52,676 nt of DNA from Deltaproteobacteria bacterium (GCA_015492245.1 WGFM01000015.1:1-52676); one strand, 5' to 3'; shown: positions 34,072 to 44,477, numbered from the stretch's first letter. The notes: a model not told the origin generated them from the letters alone. Translations and numbers: made by a program.

Positions 34072-35364
34072 TCAGTTGAGGTGCTTGAGGAGTTTCTCCT
34101 CTTCCACATCTCCTATGGCCACCACTGTAAGGGTATCTGTGTCGAGGAGTTCTTCTGCGGTCTCCCGTACATCCCTTGCCTTTATGGAGTCTATGGCGGC
34201 CATTATCTCCTCTACCGGCACGGTTCTGTTGAAGTATATCTCGTCTCTTGCAAGCTTTGTCATCCTGTTTTCTGTGGACTCAAGCCCCAGGAGTATCCCG
34301 CCCTTCAGCTGCTCTCTTGCCACCCTGAGTTCGGCTGTACCCACCCTCTTCTTCAGCCTTTCGTATTCCTTGAGTGTAAGTCTTACCACATCCCCAACTT
34401 CTTCTTTGGAGGTGCCTGCATAGACCACAAGGGAGCCTGCGCATCTCATAAGGTTGAGGTACGAGTATATGGCGTATGCAAGTCCCCTCTTCTCTCTCAC
34501 CTCCTGGAAGAGCCGTGAGCTCATCCCCCCGCCCAGCATGGTATTGAGCATATGCACCCTGTATCTATGCGGGTGTATCAGCGAAGGTGCAGGCACTCCC
34601 ATACAGAGATGCACCTGCTCGAGGGGACGCCTTACCACCTTCACCACTCTGGATGCCCTGGGCCTGGATGTCCTCTTTCTTATACCCCTTCTATCGAGCC
34701 TTGTGAAACTTTCTTCGAACAATTTTATCATATTTTTGTGTTCTATGTCTCCTGCAACGGTTATTATCATGTTCTCAGGGGTGTAATGGTTCTTGAAGTA
34801 GGCGAGCACATCTTTTCTTCTTATGGCCGCAACACTCTGTTTTGTGCCAAGCACAGCCCGCCCGGCAGGATGCCCTTTCCACAGCCGTTCCATGAGAAGG
34901 TCGTGTATGAGGTCATCCGGGGTGTCCTCCACCATGCTTATCTCCTGAAGCACCACGAAGCGCTCCTTCTCAATCTCTTTTGCCCTGAAGGTGGAGTTTA
35001 TGAGTATGTCTGAAAGTATATCTACGGCGAGCCCTGCATCCTTGGCAAGAACCTTTGCATAGAAGCAGGTATATTCCCTTGAGGTGAAGGCATTCAGCAC
35101 GCCTCCAACGCTCTCTATGTCCCGTGCTATATCGAGTGCGGTTCTTCTTCTTGTTCCTTTGAAAAGGAGGTGTTCGAGGAAATGTGATATACCCCGCCTC
35201 TCGGGGGGCTCATGTGCAGACCCTCTTTTTATCCATATCCCTATGGAGACAGACCTCACCCCTTCCATCTCCTCTATTACCACCCTTATGCCGTTATCGA
35301 GAAAACTCTTATGGATACAGCCCATATTCGGGATACTCGATGAGTGTGGGTGAGGCAGAGCCAT
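34072..35364 (-). CDS. M16 family zinc metallopeptidase (processing peptidase-like)
   Basis: A 430-residue M16 peptidase with the inverted zinc motif HFLEH (His61, Glu64, His65) and the downstream conserved Glu in the EKERFVVLQEISM region. It fits the YmxG/PqqL type encoded beside pnp in many genomes. I chose the ATG at 35364, 7 nt after the pnp stop and preceded by AAGG; ATG at 35325 is an alternative. No signal peptide is obvious. Confidence 0.88.
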   Translation of the reverse strand: MALPHPHSSSIPNMGCIHKSFLDNGIRVVIEEMEGVRSVSIGIWIKRGSAHEPPERRGISHFLEHLLFKGTRRRTALDIARDIESVGGVLNAFTSREYTCFYAKVLAKDAGLAVDILSDILINSTFRAKEIEKERFVVLQEISMVEDTPDDLIHDLLMERLWKGHPAGRAVLGTKQSVAAIRRKDVLAYFKNHYTPENMIITVAGDIEHKNMIKLFEESFTRLDRRGIRKRTSRPRASRVVKVVRRPLEQVHLCMGVPAPSLIHPHRYRVHMLNTMLGGGMSSRLFQEVREKRGLAYAIYSYLNLMRCAGSLVVYAGTSKEEVGDVVRLTLKEYERLKKRVGTAELRVAREQLKGGILLGLESTENRMTKLARDEIYFNRTVPVEEIMAAIDSIKARDVRETAEELLDTDTLTVVAIGDVEEEKLLKHLN

Positions 35365-35371
35365 CCTCGCC

Positions 35372-37465
35372 TTACTGGAGGGACTTGTCCTCACCGAGTG
35401 CTTCTTTTCTCGAGAGCTTGATCTTGCCGTCCCTGTCTATCTCTATGACCTTTACGAGCACCTCATCGCCTTCTTTGAGCACATCCCTCACGCTCCTTAC
35501 ACGCCTGTGCGACAGCTGTGATATGTGCACGAGCCCATCGGTTCCAGGGAAGATCTCCACGAAGGCACCGAAGTCCACTATCCTCTTTACCCTGCCAAGA
35601 TAGACCTTGCCCTCTTCCACCTCCTGGGTGAACTGGCGTATCATCTCTATGGCCCTGGTTGCAGCCTTCTCGTCGGTGGATGCTATGTTTATCCTGCCAT
35701 CGTCCTCTATGTCTATCTTGACGCCTGTTTCCTGCAGTATGGCGCGTATGTTCTTGCCTGCAGGCCCTATGACATCCTTTATCTTGTCGGGCTTTACATG
35801 TATGGTTATTATCCTTGGTGCATACTCTGAGAGCTCTGCCCTTGGCCTCTGTATGACCTCTTCCATCTTGTCCAGTATGTGGAGTCTACCCTCTCTGGCC
35901 TGATACAGGGCCTCACGCATTATGGCAGAGCTGACACCCTCTATCTTTATATCCATCTGGAATGCGGTTATACCATCCCTTGAGCCTGCCACCTTGAAGT
36001 CCATGTCTCCCAGGTGGTCCTCATCGCCCAGTATGTCTGAGAGTATGGCATATTTATCACCCTCCTTTATAAGCCCCATGGCAATGCCTGCAACATGGCA
36101 CTTTACAGGAACCCCTGCATCCATGAGGGACAGGCTCGCCCCGCACACAGTGGCCATGGAGGATGAACCATTGGACTCGAGTATGTCTGATACCACCCTT
36201 ATGGTATATGGGAACTTGTCCTCTGCTGGAAGCACCTTTGATACCGCCCTTTCTGCAAGGGCACCGTGGCCGATCTCCCTTCTTCCAGGCCCCCGCATGG
36301 GGCGTATCTCGCCCACAGAGAAGGGTGGAAAGTTGTAGTGCAGCATGAAGGACTTGTACTCCCAGCCTGAAAGGGCATCTATCTTCTGCTCATCCTCTGA
36401 TGTTCCGAGGGTGGTAACCACCATCGCCTGTGTCTCTCCCCTTGTGAAAAGAGACGAGCCATGGGTTCTTGGCAGAAGCCCCACCTGGCAGGTTATATCC
36501 CTTACATCCCCTGGTCCTCTACCATCCACCCTTATGCCCTCTTCCAGTATGCTGCGGCGCATGAGGTTGTACTTGAGCTTGCCGAAGGCATCTGTGAGCT
36601 CCTTTTCCCTTCCCTCGTACTCTGTTGCAAAGTGCTCGAGAAGCTCCCTTTTAAGCTCACCCACCTCTCTGTAGCGACTCTGTTTTTCCGGTATCCTGAG
36701 TGCTGCCTTGAGCCTCTCTGAGCAGAACTCTTCCACCTTCGTTTCGACCTCCTGGTCCGGCTCTGGCACATCCACAGGTAGTTTCTCTTTACCGAGCTCT
36801 TCCACTATCCTTTTCTGAAGCTCTATTACTGTCTTCATGTTATTCTCTGCAAACTCCAGGGCATCCACCAGGGCATCCTCTGATACGAACTCCGCACCGC
36901 CTTCGACCATCACTATCCCATTTTCTGTGCCCGCAACGACCAGGTCTACATGGCTTGTCTTCTGCTGGGTGAGTGTGGGGTTACAGACAAACTCTCCATC
37001 CACCATTCCGACCCTTACAGAGCCCAGCGGGCCTTCGAAGGGTATGTCAGATATACCCAGTGCAACAGATGCCCCTATTATCGCAACAATCTCTGGGTCA
37101 TTTTCCTGGTCCACTGAGAGCACGGTCGCTATTATCTGGGTCTCGTTGGCGTAGCCATCCTTAAACAGGGGTCTCAGGGATCTATCGATAAGCCTTGAGC
37201 AGAGCACCTCTCTCTCACTGGGTCTGCCCTCTCGTTTGAAGAACCCACCGGGTATCTTACCTGCCGCATAGGTCATCTCGAGGTAGTTTACCGTAAGGGG
37301 CATGAAGTCAAGCCCCGGGGTAGCTTCATCTTCCCTGCACACCGTGGTGAGCACCACCGTATCCCCGTACCTTACGGTGCACGCCCCATGTGCCTGTCTT
37401 GCAACCTTGCCCAATTCTATTACGAGGGGTCTTCCTCCATACTCTATCTCGTATACATTTGTCAT
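35372..37465 (-). CDS. pnp: Polyribonucleotide nucleotidyltransferase (PNPase)
   Basis: PNPase degrades RNA 3' to 5' with phosphate. The 697-residue product has two RNase PH domains (FFKREGRPSEREVLCSRLIDRSLRP and HGSSLFTRGETQAMVVTTLG), a KH domain with IGPAGKNIRAI near residue 560, and a C-terminal S1 domain (GKVYLGRVKRIVDFGAFVEI). It follows rpsO, the classical rpsO-pnp pair. Full family length. Confidence 0.97.
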   Translation of the reverse strand: MTNVYEIEYGGRPLVIELGKVARQAHGACTVRYGDTVVLTTVCREDEATPGLDFMPLTVNYLEMTYAAGKIPGGFFKREGRPSEREVLCSRLIDRSLRPLFKDGYANETQIIATVLSVDQENDPEIVAIIGASVALGISDIPFEGPLGSVRVGMVDGEFVCNPTLTQQKTSHVDLVVAGTENGIVMVEGGAEFVSEDALVDALEFAENNMKTVIELQKRIVEELGKEKLPVDVPEPDQEVETKVEEFCSERLKAALRIPEKQSRYREVGELKRELLEHFATEYEGREKELTDAFGKLKYNLMRRSILEEGIRVDGRGPGDVRDITCQVGLLPRTHGSSLFTRGETQAMVVTTLGTSEDEQKIDALSGWEYKSFMLHYNFPPFSVGEIRPMRGPGRREIGHGALAERAVSKVLPAEDKFPYTIRVVSDILESNGSSSMATVCGASLSLMDAGVPVKCHVAGIAMGLIKEGDKYAILSDILGDEDHLGDMDFKVAGSRDGITAFQMDIKIEGVSSAIMREALYQAREGRLHILDKMEEVIQRPRAELSEYAPRIITIHVKPDKIKDVIGPAGKNIRAILQETGVKIDIEDDGRINIASTDEKAATRAIEMIRQFTQEVEEGKVYLGRVKRIVDFGAFVEIFPGTDGLVHISQLSHRRVRSVRDVLKEGDEVLVKVIEIDRDGKIKLSRKEALGEDKSLQ

Positions 37466-37492
37466 CTTCTGTGTGCCACTCCTTCCGTTTTT

Positions 37493-37759
37493 TTATTTTC
37501 TCAATCCAAGCTTTGCGATGAGCGTTTCGTATCTCCTGAAGTCCTTGCGCTTGAGGTAATCGAGAAGCCTCCTTCTCTTGCCCACCATCTTAAGGAGCCC
37601 CCTTCTTGAATGATGGTCTCCGCGGTGTGTCTTGAGGTGTGAATCCAGGGAGCTTATCCTTTCACTCAGTATGGCTATCTGCACCTCTGGTGAGCCCGTA
37701 TCGCTCTCGTGCACCCTGTATTTTGCTATTATCTCCTGTTTCTTCTCGTGTGTCAGCAT
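37493..37759 (-). CDS. rpsO: Ribosomal protein S15
   Basis: The 88-residue product is a complete S15 with [18 protein letters not shown] and [22 protein letters not shown]. It binds 16S rRNA early in small-subunit assembly. The ATG is preceded by AAGGAGG. It lies 27 nt before pnp. Confidence 0.98.
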   Translation of the reverse strand: MLTHEKKQEIIAKYRVHESDTGSPEVQIAILSERISSLDSHLKTHRGDHHSRRGLLKMVGKRRRLLDYLKRKDFRRYETLIAKLGLRK

Positions 37760-37793
37760 TTCTGTTACCTCCTTGAAACCATGTAATGTCTAT

Positions 37794-37821
37794 ATTTTAT
37801 ACCATATATGTGTTATGTGAA
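37794..37821 (-). promoter_or_regulatory. Promoter of rpsO-pnp
   Basis: On the minus strand TTCACA (37816-37821), 16 nt, TAAAAT (37794-37799), in the 72-nt gap between truB and rpsO. It would give a leader of about 30 nt. An internal promoter before rpsO is common in this operon. Confidence 0.45.
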
Positions 37822-37831
37822 GCCTCGTCTT

Positions 37832-38563
37832 CTAAACTATCCATGACCCCTGCACCTTTCGTGAGGAGCCCACCTCTTCCATGACCTTCTCGAGTGGTAT
37901 TATGTGGGAGGAAAGCTCTTCCGTATCAAGCCCTGGAGAGACCGCCTGCTCAAGGCTGAATATACCGCTTCTTGTCCTTGTAAGCCCATGGAGGTGTCCG
38001 CCACAACCGAGCCTCTCTCCTATATCGTGGCAGAGGGTCCTCATGTATGTCCCCCTTGAGCACTCCACCATGAGCCTTACAAAGGGCAGCTCTATATTCA
38101 CCACCTCTATGGAGTATATCTCAACCTCCTTCGGCTCCCTTTCCACGACCATACCTTTTCTTGCAAGTCTGTAGAGTGGCACCCCTCCAACCTTGACTGC
38201 CGAATACATGGGCGGAACCTGTTCGAGCTTTCCCTTGAAACCCTCTATAACCCTTAGCACATCCTCTTCTTTCAGGCCGAATACATCATTTTTTTCGAGA
38301 ACCTTTCCCTCTGCATCGTATGTGTCTGTAACCATACCGAGTCTGAGAATGGTATCGTATTGCTTGCTTCCCTGTTGCAGAAGTTCTGCATACCTTGTGG
38401 CCCTGTTTATAACCAGTGGCAGCACCCCCCTGGCTATCGGGTCCAGGGTTCCCAGGTGTCCAACCTTGCGGGCAGAAAGTCTTCTTTTCACCTTCATGAC
38501 AATATCGTGCGAGGTTGGTCCCACAGGCTTGTCCATAACGAGTATGCCCTCTACAGGCTTCAC
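37832..38563 (-). CDS. truB: tRNA pseudouridine-55 synthase TruB
   Basis: TruB makes pseudouridine 55 in the tRNA T loop. The 243-residue product has DKPVGPTSHDIV, then the catalytic Asp in GHLGTLDPIARGVLPL and the YSAVKVGGVPLYRLAR region. The start is a GTG overlapping the nrnA stop as GTGA. The C-terminal end is short, lacking a clear PUA domain. Confidence 0.94.
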   Translation of the reverse strand: MKPVEGILVMDKPVGPTSHDIVMKVKRRLSARKVGHLGTLDPIARGVLPLVINRATRYAELLQQGSKQYDTILRLGMVTDTYDAEGKVLEKNDVFGLKEEDVLRVIEGFKGKLEQVPPMYSAVKVGGVPLYRLARKGMVVEREPKEVEIYSIEVVNIELPFVRLMVECSRGTYMRTLCHDIGERLGCGGHLHGLTRTRSGIFSLEQAVSPGLDTEELSSHIIPLEKVMEEVGSSRKVQGSWIV

Positions 38564-39537
38564 TGCACGCCTCCCTCGATGGCCTCTTTCAGCTCACCCA
38601 CTATCTTTTCCTTGACCTCCTCGAGCGAGCCCTTTATATTGAACCCTGCGGCATGGGGATGCCCTCCGCCACCGAACTTTTCTGCAATCTTCGATACATC
38701 CACATCTCCCTTTGCCCTGAGGCTTATCTTGTAATCGTCCTTGCCACACTCTCTGAGCAACACGCCCACCGCTACACCTTCCACGGCCCTTGCATAGTTT
38801 ACAAAGCCATCCACGAGGTCCTTTGTGCCGTTGACCCTTTTTAGCATGTCCTGTGTTATGGTCAGCACGGCAATCTTGCCCTCGTCGGTCATCTCCAGTG
38901 TCGATAGTGCCTCTGAAAGGAGCCTGAACCTTTTGAGCGGGTGGTTCTCATACACCCTGCTCGCTATCTTCCAGGGGTCTGCACCGAGGCGAACAAGCTC
39001 GCCTGCCTTTCTGAATGCCTCTGGTGTGGAGGAGCTGTAGCGGAAGGAGCCAGTATCAGTATGTATGGCAACATAGAGGTTTACCGCCACCTCTGGCGTT
39101 ATCTTAAGGCCTGCCTCCCTGAGAAGGTCAAACACAATCTCTCCTGCGGCACTTGCCTCGGGCACCACTATGTTTATGTCTCCAAAGTGGTCGTTGGTCT
39201 TGTGGTGGTCTATGTTTATGAGCACGCCATGTCCGCTGAACCCTGCAAACCCCCTGCCCAGACGCTCAAGCTGGCCACAGTCCACTGCAAAGGTGGCATC
39301 GAAGGGCTCTTCGTTCTCAAGGCTGTGGGCCACCTGCTCACTGCCCGGAAGAAAGCCCAGAAGCTCTGGCACCTGGTCCTCCAGATATGGCACCACATCC
39401 TTGCCTGCCTCTTTGAGTGCCAGCGCAAGCCCAAGAAGAGAACCCACCGCATCGCCCTCCGGGTTTACATGGGATATGACGAGAAACCTCCTGCCCCTTC
39501 TTATCTCTTCTATGGCTCTTTCGAAAAGCTTATCCAT
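38560..39537 (-). CDS. nrnA: DHH/DHHA1 nanoRNase/pAp phosphatase NrnA
   Basis: NrnA degrades short oligonucleotides and dephosphorylates pAp. The 325-residue product has the DHH-family motifs SHVNPEGDAVGS, DCGQ and NIDHHKTND, and the C-terminal DHHA1 glycine-rich motif FGGGGHPHAAGF. I prefer the ATG at 39537, sharing one base with the rbfA stop (TGATG), over the TTG one codon earlier. Its place between rbfA and truB is conserved. Confidence 0.93.
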   Translation of the reverse strand: MDKLFERAIEEIRRGRRFLVISHVNPEGDAVGSLLGLALALKEAGKDVVPYLEDQVPELLGFLPGSEQVAHSLENEEPFDATFAVDCGQLERLGRGFAGFSGHGVLINIDHHKTNDHFGDINIVVPEASAAGEIVFDLLREAGLKITPEVAVNLYVAIHTDTGSFRYSSSTPEAFRKAGELVRLGADPWKIASRVYENHPLKRFRLLSEALSTLEMTDEGKIAVLTITQDMLKRVNGTKDLVDGFVNYARAVEGVAVGVLLRECGKDDYKISLRAKGDVDVSKIAEKFGGGGHPHAAGFNIKGSLEEVKEKIVGELKEAIEGGVQ

Positions 39538-39893
39538 CAATCCTCCTCTTTGATCTTCTTCAACACCTGCTCTATGCGGTCTGCATAGTCCAGTGTATCG
39601 TCATATTCGAAGCTCACCGTGGGTATGTGTTTCAGTGCAAGCCTTCTTGCAAGCTCTCTCTTTATGAACGCCCTGGCGCTGTTGAGCCCCTCTTTCGATA
39701 GGGCAACCTCTTCCTGTGAGCCTGTCATGCTGAAAAAGACCCGTGCCCTTTTAAGGTCCTTGCTCATCCTGACCCTGGTTATGGTTACAAACCCCACCCT
39801 GGGGTCCTTAATCTCTCCGTGTAGAATCATAAGGGCTATCTCCTCTTTCAGAAGATGCTCAACCCTTTCCTTTCTTGAATGCAGGGTCATCAT
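39537..39893 (-). CDS. rbfA: Ribosome-binding factor A
   Basis: RbfA helps mature the 5' end of 16S rRNA in 30S subunits. The 118-residue product matches the family in length and in LLKEEIALMILHGEIKDPRVGFVTITRV, FFSMTGS and the C-terminal LRHIPTVSFEYDD-like stretch. It overlaps the DUF503 gene by 4 nt. Confidence 0.95.
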   Translation of the reverse strand: MMTLHSRKERVEHLLKEEIALMILHGEIKDPRVGFVTITRVRMSKDLKRARVFFSMTGSQEEVALSKEGLNSARAFIKRELARRLALKHIPTVSFEYDDTLDYADRIEQVLKKIKEED

Positions 39894-40204
39894 ATATGGT
39901 ATCTACCTTTTATGAGCGGACAGTTTATGAACTCCACTTCCTGCTCAACTATTTCCACAAGGTGCAGCCCCTCTATGAAGTTTATCACCTTGTCTATGGT
40001 GGCGTTTACAACATGCCTTGAGCTACCCACCGCGCTGAACCCTATCTCTGCCCTCTGCCACATATCCTGGGAGCCCACCTCGGATATACTCACATTGAAC
40101 CTGTTCTTTACCCCCTCGAGCACCCTTTTCAGAACCTTACGCTTGCCCTTCAGAGAGTGGTTATCGTGAATCACCACCCCTATATGACATATTCCCACAA
40201 CCAT
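39890..40204 (-). CDS. DUF503 family protein (YlxP-like)
   Basis: A 104-residue small protein with the family features VVGICHIGVVIHDNHSLKGKRKVLKRVLEGVKNRFNVSISEVG and a second SSRHVVNATIDKVINFIE. YlxP-like proteins lie between infB and rbfA in many bacteria and may act in translation, but their function is unproven. It overlaps rbfA by 4 nt and follows infB by 21 nt. Confidence 0.9.
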   Translation of the reverse strand: MVVGICHIGVVIHDNHSLKGKRKVLKRVLEGVKNRFNVSISEVGSQDMWQRAEIGFSAVGSSRHVVNATIDKVINFIEGLHLVEIVEQEVEFINCPLIKGRYHI

Positions 40205-40225
40205 GATGTTATATGATAAGATGGT

Positions 40226-42409
40226 CTACAACCTTGCGGCCTCTTCCCTCAGCTCATATGCCTCGAGCACATCTCCCACCTTTATGTCGTTATAGCCCTC
40301 GATTCCTATGCCGCACTCGTATCCTGTCTGCACTTCTTTCACATCTTCCTTGAAGCGCTTGAGGGAGCCTATCTTACCATCGTATATGACTATGTTGTCC
40401 CTTATAAGCCTTGCCTTTGCGCCCCTCAGTATCTTGCCATCTGTTACATAACAGCCTGCTATGTTGCCAACCTTTGGAATTCTGAAGACCTCTCTTACCT
40501 CTGCCTTTCCCAGCACCTCTTCTCTTATGACCGGCTCGAGCAGACCCTCCATGGCCTTTTTGACATCGTCTACGAGGTCATAGATGATGTTGTATATCCT
40601 TATATCCACCTTCTCTGTCTCTGCCAGTTGTGCCGCCTTCGAGTCTGCCCTAACATTGAACCCTATTATTATGGCATTCGATGCAGAGGCGAGCATTATA
40701 TCGCCCTCGTTAACTCCTCCAACGGCACTGTGTATGACCTTTATTGCCACCCTGTCGGTGGAGAGCTTTGAGAGCGCCTCCTTGACCGCCTCTATGGAGC
40801 CATGCACATCTGCCTTTATAATCACATTGAGTTCTTTTACCTCTCCCTTGCTTATCTTGTCGTAGAGTTCCGAGAGGCTTATCTTCGATGTCTTTGCCCG
40901 CTCCTTTTCTGCCTGTTTTCTTTCTCTTATAAGGGCTATCTGTTTTGCCGTTGCTTCGTCCTTTACCACTATAAGTGTATCACCTGCCTCCGGCAGTCCT
41001 GAAATCCCCAGTATCTCTACCGGCATGGATGGCCCTGCCTCTTCTATCCTCTTGCCCCTGTCGTCTATCATGGCCCTTATCCTTCCATGGTGCACACCTG
41101 CAACGAAGGCCGAGCCCACCCTGAGCATTCCATTCTGCACCAGCACCGTTGCAACCGGCCCCCTGCCCTTATCGAGTCTGGACTCTATTATAACCCCTCT
41201 TGCGGGCATATCCTCTGCTGCCTTGAGCTCCAGCATCTCTGCCTGGAGCAGTATCATCTCGAGCAGTTCCTTTATATGTAGCCCCTTCTTTGCAGAGACC
41301 TCCACATATATGGTATCCCCACCCCACTCTTCTGGTATAAGGCCGTAGTCCGAGAGCTGCTGTTTGACCCTGTCGGGCTGAGCCTGTGGCAGGTCTATCT
41401 TGTTTATTGCCACTATTATGGGCACCTCTGCAGCCTTTGCATGGTTTATCGCCTCCACCGTCTGTGGCATCACACCATCGTCTGCTGCGACAACGAGCAC
41501 CACAATGTCTGTAACCTTTGCTCCCCTTGCCCTCATGGCCGTGAATGCCTCGTGTCCCGGGGTATCGAGGAATGTTATGTCTCCTTTCTCGAGATACACA
41601 TGGTAGGCCCCTATGTGCTGTGTAATGCCACCAGCCTCGCCACCCGCAACATTGGTCCTTCTTATGGCATCGAGAAGCGAGGTCTTACCATGGTCCACAT
41701 GTCCCATGACGGTTACAACAGGGGCCCTGGGCCTGAGCTCCAGCTCTTTACCCTCGAGTTCTGTCTCTATGAGGGTCTCCTCCTCAAGGGCAACATTTTC
41801 CACCTCGTAGCCATAGTCCTGTGCCACAAGACCTGCCGCATCAGAGTCTATGAACTGGTTGAGGGTCGCCATTATACCCAGGCCCATGAGCTTCTTTATT
41901 ATCTCGCTTGCCTTCACCCCGAGCCTCTGGGAGAGATCAGACACACTTATGGCCTCTTCTATCTTTATTACCCTCTTTTCTGCCCTGGGTGTTGTGAGCT
42001 CGGTCTTTCTGGCCTCCCTTGTGGGCTTTGGTGGTTGAATCTTGCGAATCTCCTTTGGCTCGTAGGCCTTCTTTCTGGGCTCTCTTTTGGCAAAGCCCTT
42101 CTCGGGCTTTTTCTTCTCCTCCTCGAATACCTTGACCTCCTTAGCAGCTGGCTCAACCACAGGTATGGGCTCTCCAACCACTGCCTCTTTCTTCTTTTTT
42201 ACGGTCGTAGCCGGTTCTTTCTTTCTTGCCCTCTCCGGCGTCTTACGCACCTTTCTGGGCTGGGCCTCCTTTTTCTCCGGCTTTTTCTTCCTCTCCTCTT
42301 CGGGCCTTGCCTCCACAGGCTCTGGTCTGGACACACGCCTCCTTATGACCTTCGAGCTTATCCGCTTCTCTTCCACCTTTGGCTTGTCTTCTCTCTTCTC
42401 CTCTGTCAT
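40226..42409 (-). CDS. infB: Translation initiation factor IF-2
   Basis: IF-2 is the GTPase that brings initiator tRNA to the ribosome. The 727-residue product has a Lys/Glu/Arg-rich low-complexity N-terminus (about 1-150), an IF2_N motif ([26 protein letters not shown]), the G domain with G1 GHVDHGKTS (residues 236-244) and DTPGHEAFT, and domains II-IV to the C-terminus ([23 protein letters not shown]). The N-terminal part is short compared with enterobacterial IF-2. Confidence 0.97.
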   Translation of the reverse strand: MTEEKREDKPKVEEKRISSKVIRRRVSRPEPVEARPEEERKKKPEKKEAQPRKVRKTPERARKKEPATTVKKKKEAVVGEPIPVVEPAAKEVKVFEEEKKKPEKGFAKREPRKKAYEPKEIRKIQPPKPTREARKTELTTPRAEKRVIKIEEAISVSDLSQRLGVKASEIIKKLMGLGIMATLNQFIDSDAAGLVAQDYGYEVENVALEEETLIETELEGKELELRPRAPVVTVMGHVDHGKTSLLDAIRRTNVAGGEAGGITQHIGAYHVYLEKGDITFLDTPGHEAFTAMRARGAKVTDIVVLVVAADDGVMPQTVEAINHAKAAEVPIIVAINKIDLPQAQPDRVKQQLSDYGLIPEEWGGDTIYVEVSAKKGLHIKELLEMILLQAEMLELKAAEDMPARGVIIESRLDKGRGPVATVLVQNGMLRVGSAFVAGVHHGRIRAMIDDRGKRIEEAGPSMPVEILGISGLPEAGDTLIVVKDEATAKQIALIRERKQAEKERAKTSKISLSELYDKISKGEVKELNVIIKADVHGSIEAVKEALSKLSTDRVAIKVIHSAVGGVNEGDIMLASASNAIIIGFNVRADSKAAQLAETEKVDIRIYNIIYDLVDDVKKAMEGLLEPVIREEVLGKAEVREVFRIPKVGNIAGCYVTDGKILRGAKARLIRDNIVIYDGKIGSLKRFKEDVKEVQTGYECGIGIEGYNDIKVGDVLEAYELREEAARL

Positions 42410-42421
42410 ACCTTCCCCTGG

Positions 42422-42694
42422 TTACTTTTTTGTTCTTTCTATAGTCTGCCAGAGTTCTTCTGCCTCTGGCACCGCCACACTCTCCCTGAGTGCGATGGAG
42501 AATATGGCCTTCTTCCTGTGCCTTTTAACCGCCTTGCTGACACACTCGAAATCAGGACATATGTATAGGCCCCTTCCATGGAGGCTACCCTGTCTGGCAG
42601 GGTCCAGGGTGAGCCTGCCATCTCTTGCCACAAACCTTACCAGCTCTCCTTTCTCTTTCGACCTTCCGCAACCCACACATCTTCTAAGGGGCAT
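42422..42694 (-). CDS. ylxR: YlxR/DUF448 RNA-binding protein
   Basis: The 90-residue product has the YlxR pattern RRCVGCGRSKEKGELVRFV, GRGLYICPDFECVSKAVKRH. These proteins lie between nusA and infB; the family has been linked to RNase P and RNA binding, but a precise role is not settled. The ATG follows the nusA stop with no gap. Confidence 0.9.
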   Translation of the reverse strand: MPLRRCVGCGRSKEKGELVRFVARDGRLTLDPARQGSLHGRGLYICPDFECVSKAVKRHRKKAIFSIALRESVAVPEAEELWQTIERTKK

Positions 42695-43984
42695 CTATCT
42701 CTCTACAAACCTCTTTGCCGACACGAATATGTTCTCTGCCTTCTTCTTTCCTATACCTTCGAGTTTTTCAAGCCCTTCTGTGCCTGCCTCGAGCACATCG
42801 CCTATGGTCTCTATACCTGCCTCTTCAAGGATGCCCTGTGTCTTTGGGCCCACACCTTCGAGTATGCTTACAGGTTCGCGCTGGCGGGCCTCTTCCTCTG
42901 CTATTCTTGCCTCCACCTCTTTTCTCAATGCCTCTTCCGGTGAAATCTCGAGCTTTTTTGCCTCACTCTCTGTGTGTATATCTATCTTCCATCCTGTAAG
43001 TTTTGCTGCAAGCCTCACATTCTGTCCCCTCTTGCCTATGGCAAGGGAGAGCTGTTCATCCGGCACTATTACCTCCATCGAATGGTTCGCCTTGTCCACT
43101 ATGACCTTGTTTATCTGTGCCGGTGCAAGGGCATTCTTTGCAAGCACTGCCGGATCATCTGACCAGTGTATAATATCTATCTTCTCCCCCCTCAGTTCCT
43201 GCACAACTGCCTGCACCCTGGAGCCCTTAACCCCCACACATGCACCAACAGGGTCCACATCGGGATTGTTCGATGCCACGGCTATCTTTGCCCTCTCGCC
43301 CGGTTCTCTTGCGGCGGCCTTTATCTCTACTATTCCTTCGTATATCTCGGGCACTTCCATCTGGAAGAGTTTCACAAGGAAGCCTGGATGTGTTCTCGAC
43401 AAGACCACCTGTGGCCCTTTAACATCAGCCCTTACATCTATGACAAGCCCCCTTATGCGTTCTCCCTGACGGTAGGTCTCCCGTTTTACCTGTTCTTTTC
43501 TTGGCAACACCGCCTCGGTCTTTCCGAGGTCAACGATTATATCGCCTCTTTCGAAGCGCTGCACTATTCCTATGACTATCTCACCTTTCTTCTCTATATA
43601 CTCGTTGTATATGGCATCGCGTTCTGCCTCGCGCACCTTCTGGAATATTATCTGCCTTACTGTCTGTGCATCTATTCTTCCAAAGTGTCTTGCATCTATC
43701 TTGAGCCCCAGGCTATCGCCTATCTCCACATCAGGATCATATCTTCTTGCCTCTTCAAGGGGTATCTCTGTATCCTCGTCCTCCACCTCTTCCACCACGG
43801 TCTTGAACTCGAAGAGCTCTATCTCTCCTGCGTCCTCGTCGTATCTTGCCTCTATTATCTTGTTGGGGCCGAACCGCTTCTCTGCTGCCTTGAGCATGGC
43901 GGTCTCGAGCACCTTTATGATGACATCTCTCGATATGCCCTTGTCTTTCTCCACCTGCTCTATAATATGTGCAAGATTAAGCAT
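42695..43984 (-). CDS. nusA: Transcription termination/antitermination factor NusA
   Basis: NusA modulates pausing, termination and antitermination. The 429-residue product has an N-terminal RNA polymerase-binding domain (about 1-125), an S1 domain (GEIVIGIVQRFERGDIIVDLGKTEA), two KH domains (VGACVGVKGSRVQAV and AIGKRGQNVRLAAKL), and a C-terminal helix-hairpin-helix region (LEGVGPKTQGILEEAGI, LEGIGKKKAENIF) instead of the two acidic repeats of E. coli. NusA may influence the terminator in the rimP leader. Confidence 0.97.
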   Translation of the reverse strand: MLNLAHIIEQVEKDKGISRDVIIKVLETAMLKAAEKRFGPNKIIEARYDEDAGEIELFEFKTVVEEVEDEDTEIPLEEARRYDPDVEIGDSLGLKIDARHFGRIDAQTVRQIIFQKVREAERDAIYNEYIEKKGEIVIGIVQRFERGDIIVDLGKTEAVLPRKEQVKRETYRQGERIRGLVIDVRADVKGPQVVLSRTHPGFLVKLFQMEVPEIYEGIVEIKAAAREPGERAKIAVASNNPDVDPVGACVGVKGSRVQAVVQELRGEKIDIIHWSDDPAVLAKNALAPAQINKVIVDKANHSMEVIVPDEQLSLAIGKRGQNVRLAAKLTGWKIDIHTESEAKKLEISPEEALRKEVEARIAEEEARQREPVSILEGVGPKTQGILEEAGIETIGDVLEAGTEGLEKLEGIGKKKAENIFVSAKRFVER

Positions 43985-44006
43985 CCTTTTAAGACCTCCC
44001 TGTTAC

Positions 44007-44477
44007 TTATAAGGTTATCTCGCATCGTGCCTTTTCTATGTTATCTATGGGAATACTCCAGATTCTCCCGCTGGCATCCTTTGCCACCACAACCCCATCT
44101 TCCACTGCCTCAATGACAACCTTGAAGTTCTTTCTGCCATCCATGGGTTCTGTGGTTCTTATGCGCACCTTCTTGCCAATAGCCTTTCGAAAATCCTTCT
44201 CCCTTTTAAGTGGTCTGTCGAGCCCCGGGGACGATACCTCGAGGGAATAACTCTGGGGAACAACATCTTCAACATCGAGAAGGGTGCTCAACTCTCTACT
44301 TACACGAATACAATCATCGAGGGTTACACCCCCGGCTCTATCTATATAGAGCCTCAAGACCCAGCCACCCCTCTCCATGGTGTATTCCACATCCACCACC
44401 TCAATACCCATGTCCTCACAGAGTGGTTCTGCAATCTCCCTTGCCTTATGGGCTATATCCTCATATCTTGTCTTCAC
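44007..44477 (-). CDS. rimP: Ribosome maturation factor RimP
   Basis: RimP assists 30S assembly. The 156-residue product has AREIAEPLCEDMGIEVVDVEYTMERGGWVLRLYID and SLEVSSPGLDRPLKREKDF, both diagnostic. I place the start at the GTG 44477 (VKTRYEDIAHKA), because an earlier in-frame GTG lies in a terminator hairpin and would add an unrelated hydrophobic segment. No good Shine-Dalgarno precedes the chosen start. It is the first gene of the rimP-nusA-infB operon. Confidence 0.9.
   Translation of the reverse strand: MKTRYEDIAHKAREIAEPLCEDMGIEVVDVEYTMERGGWVLRLYIDRAGGVTLDDCIRVSRELSTLLDVEDVVPQSYSLEVSSPGLDRPLKREKDFRKAIGKKVRIRTTEPMDGRKNFKVVIEAVEDGVVVAKDASGRIWSIPIDNIEKARCEITL

Noticed and set aside
35042-35060. 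Sigma54-like TTGGCA...TTTGCA in the M16 peptidase gene
   Set aside because: GG to GC spacing is 11 nt instead of 10 and it lies inside a coding region with no gene start after it on that strand.
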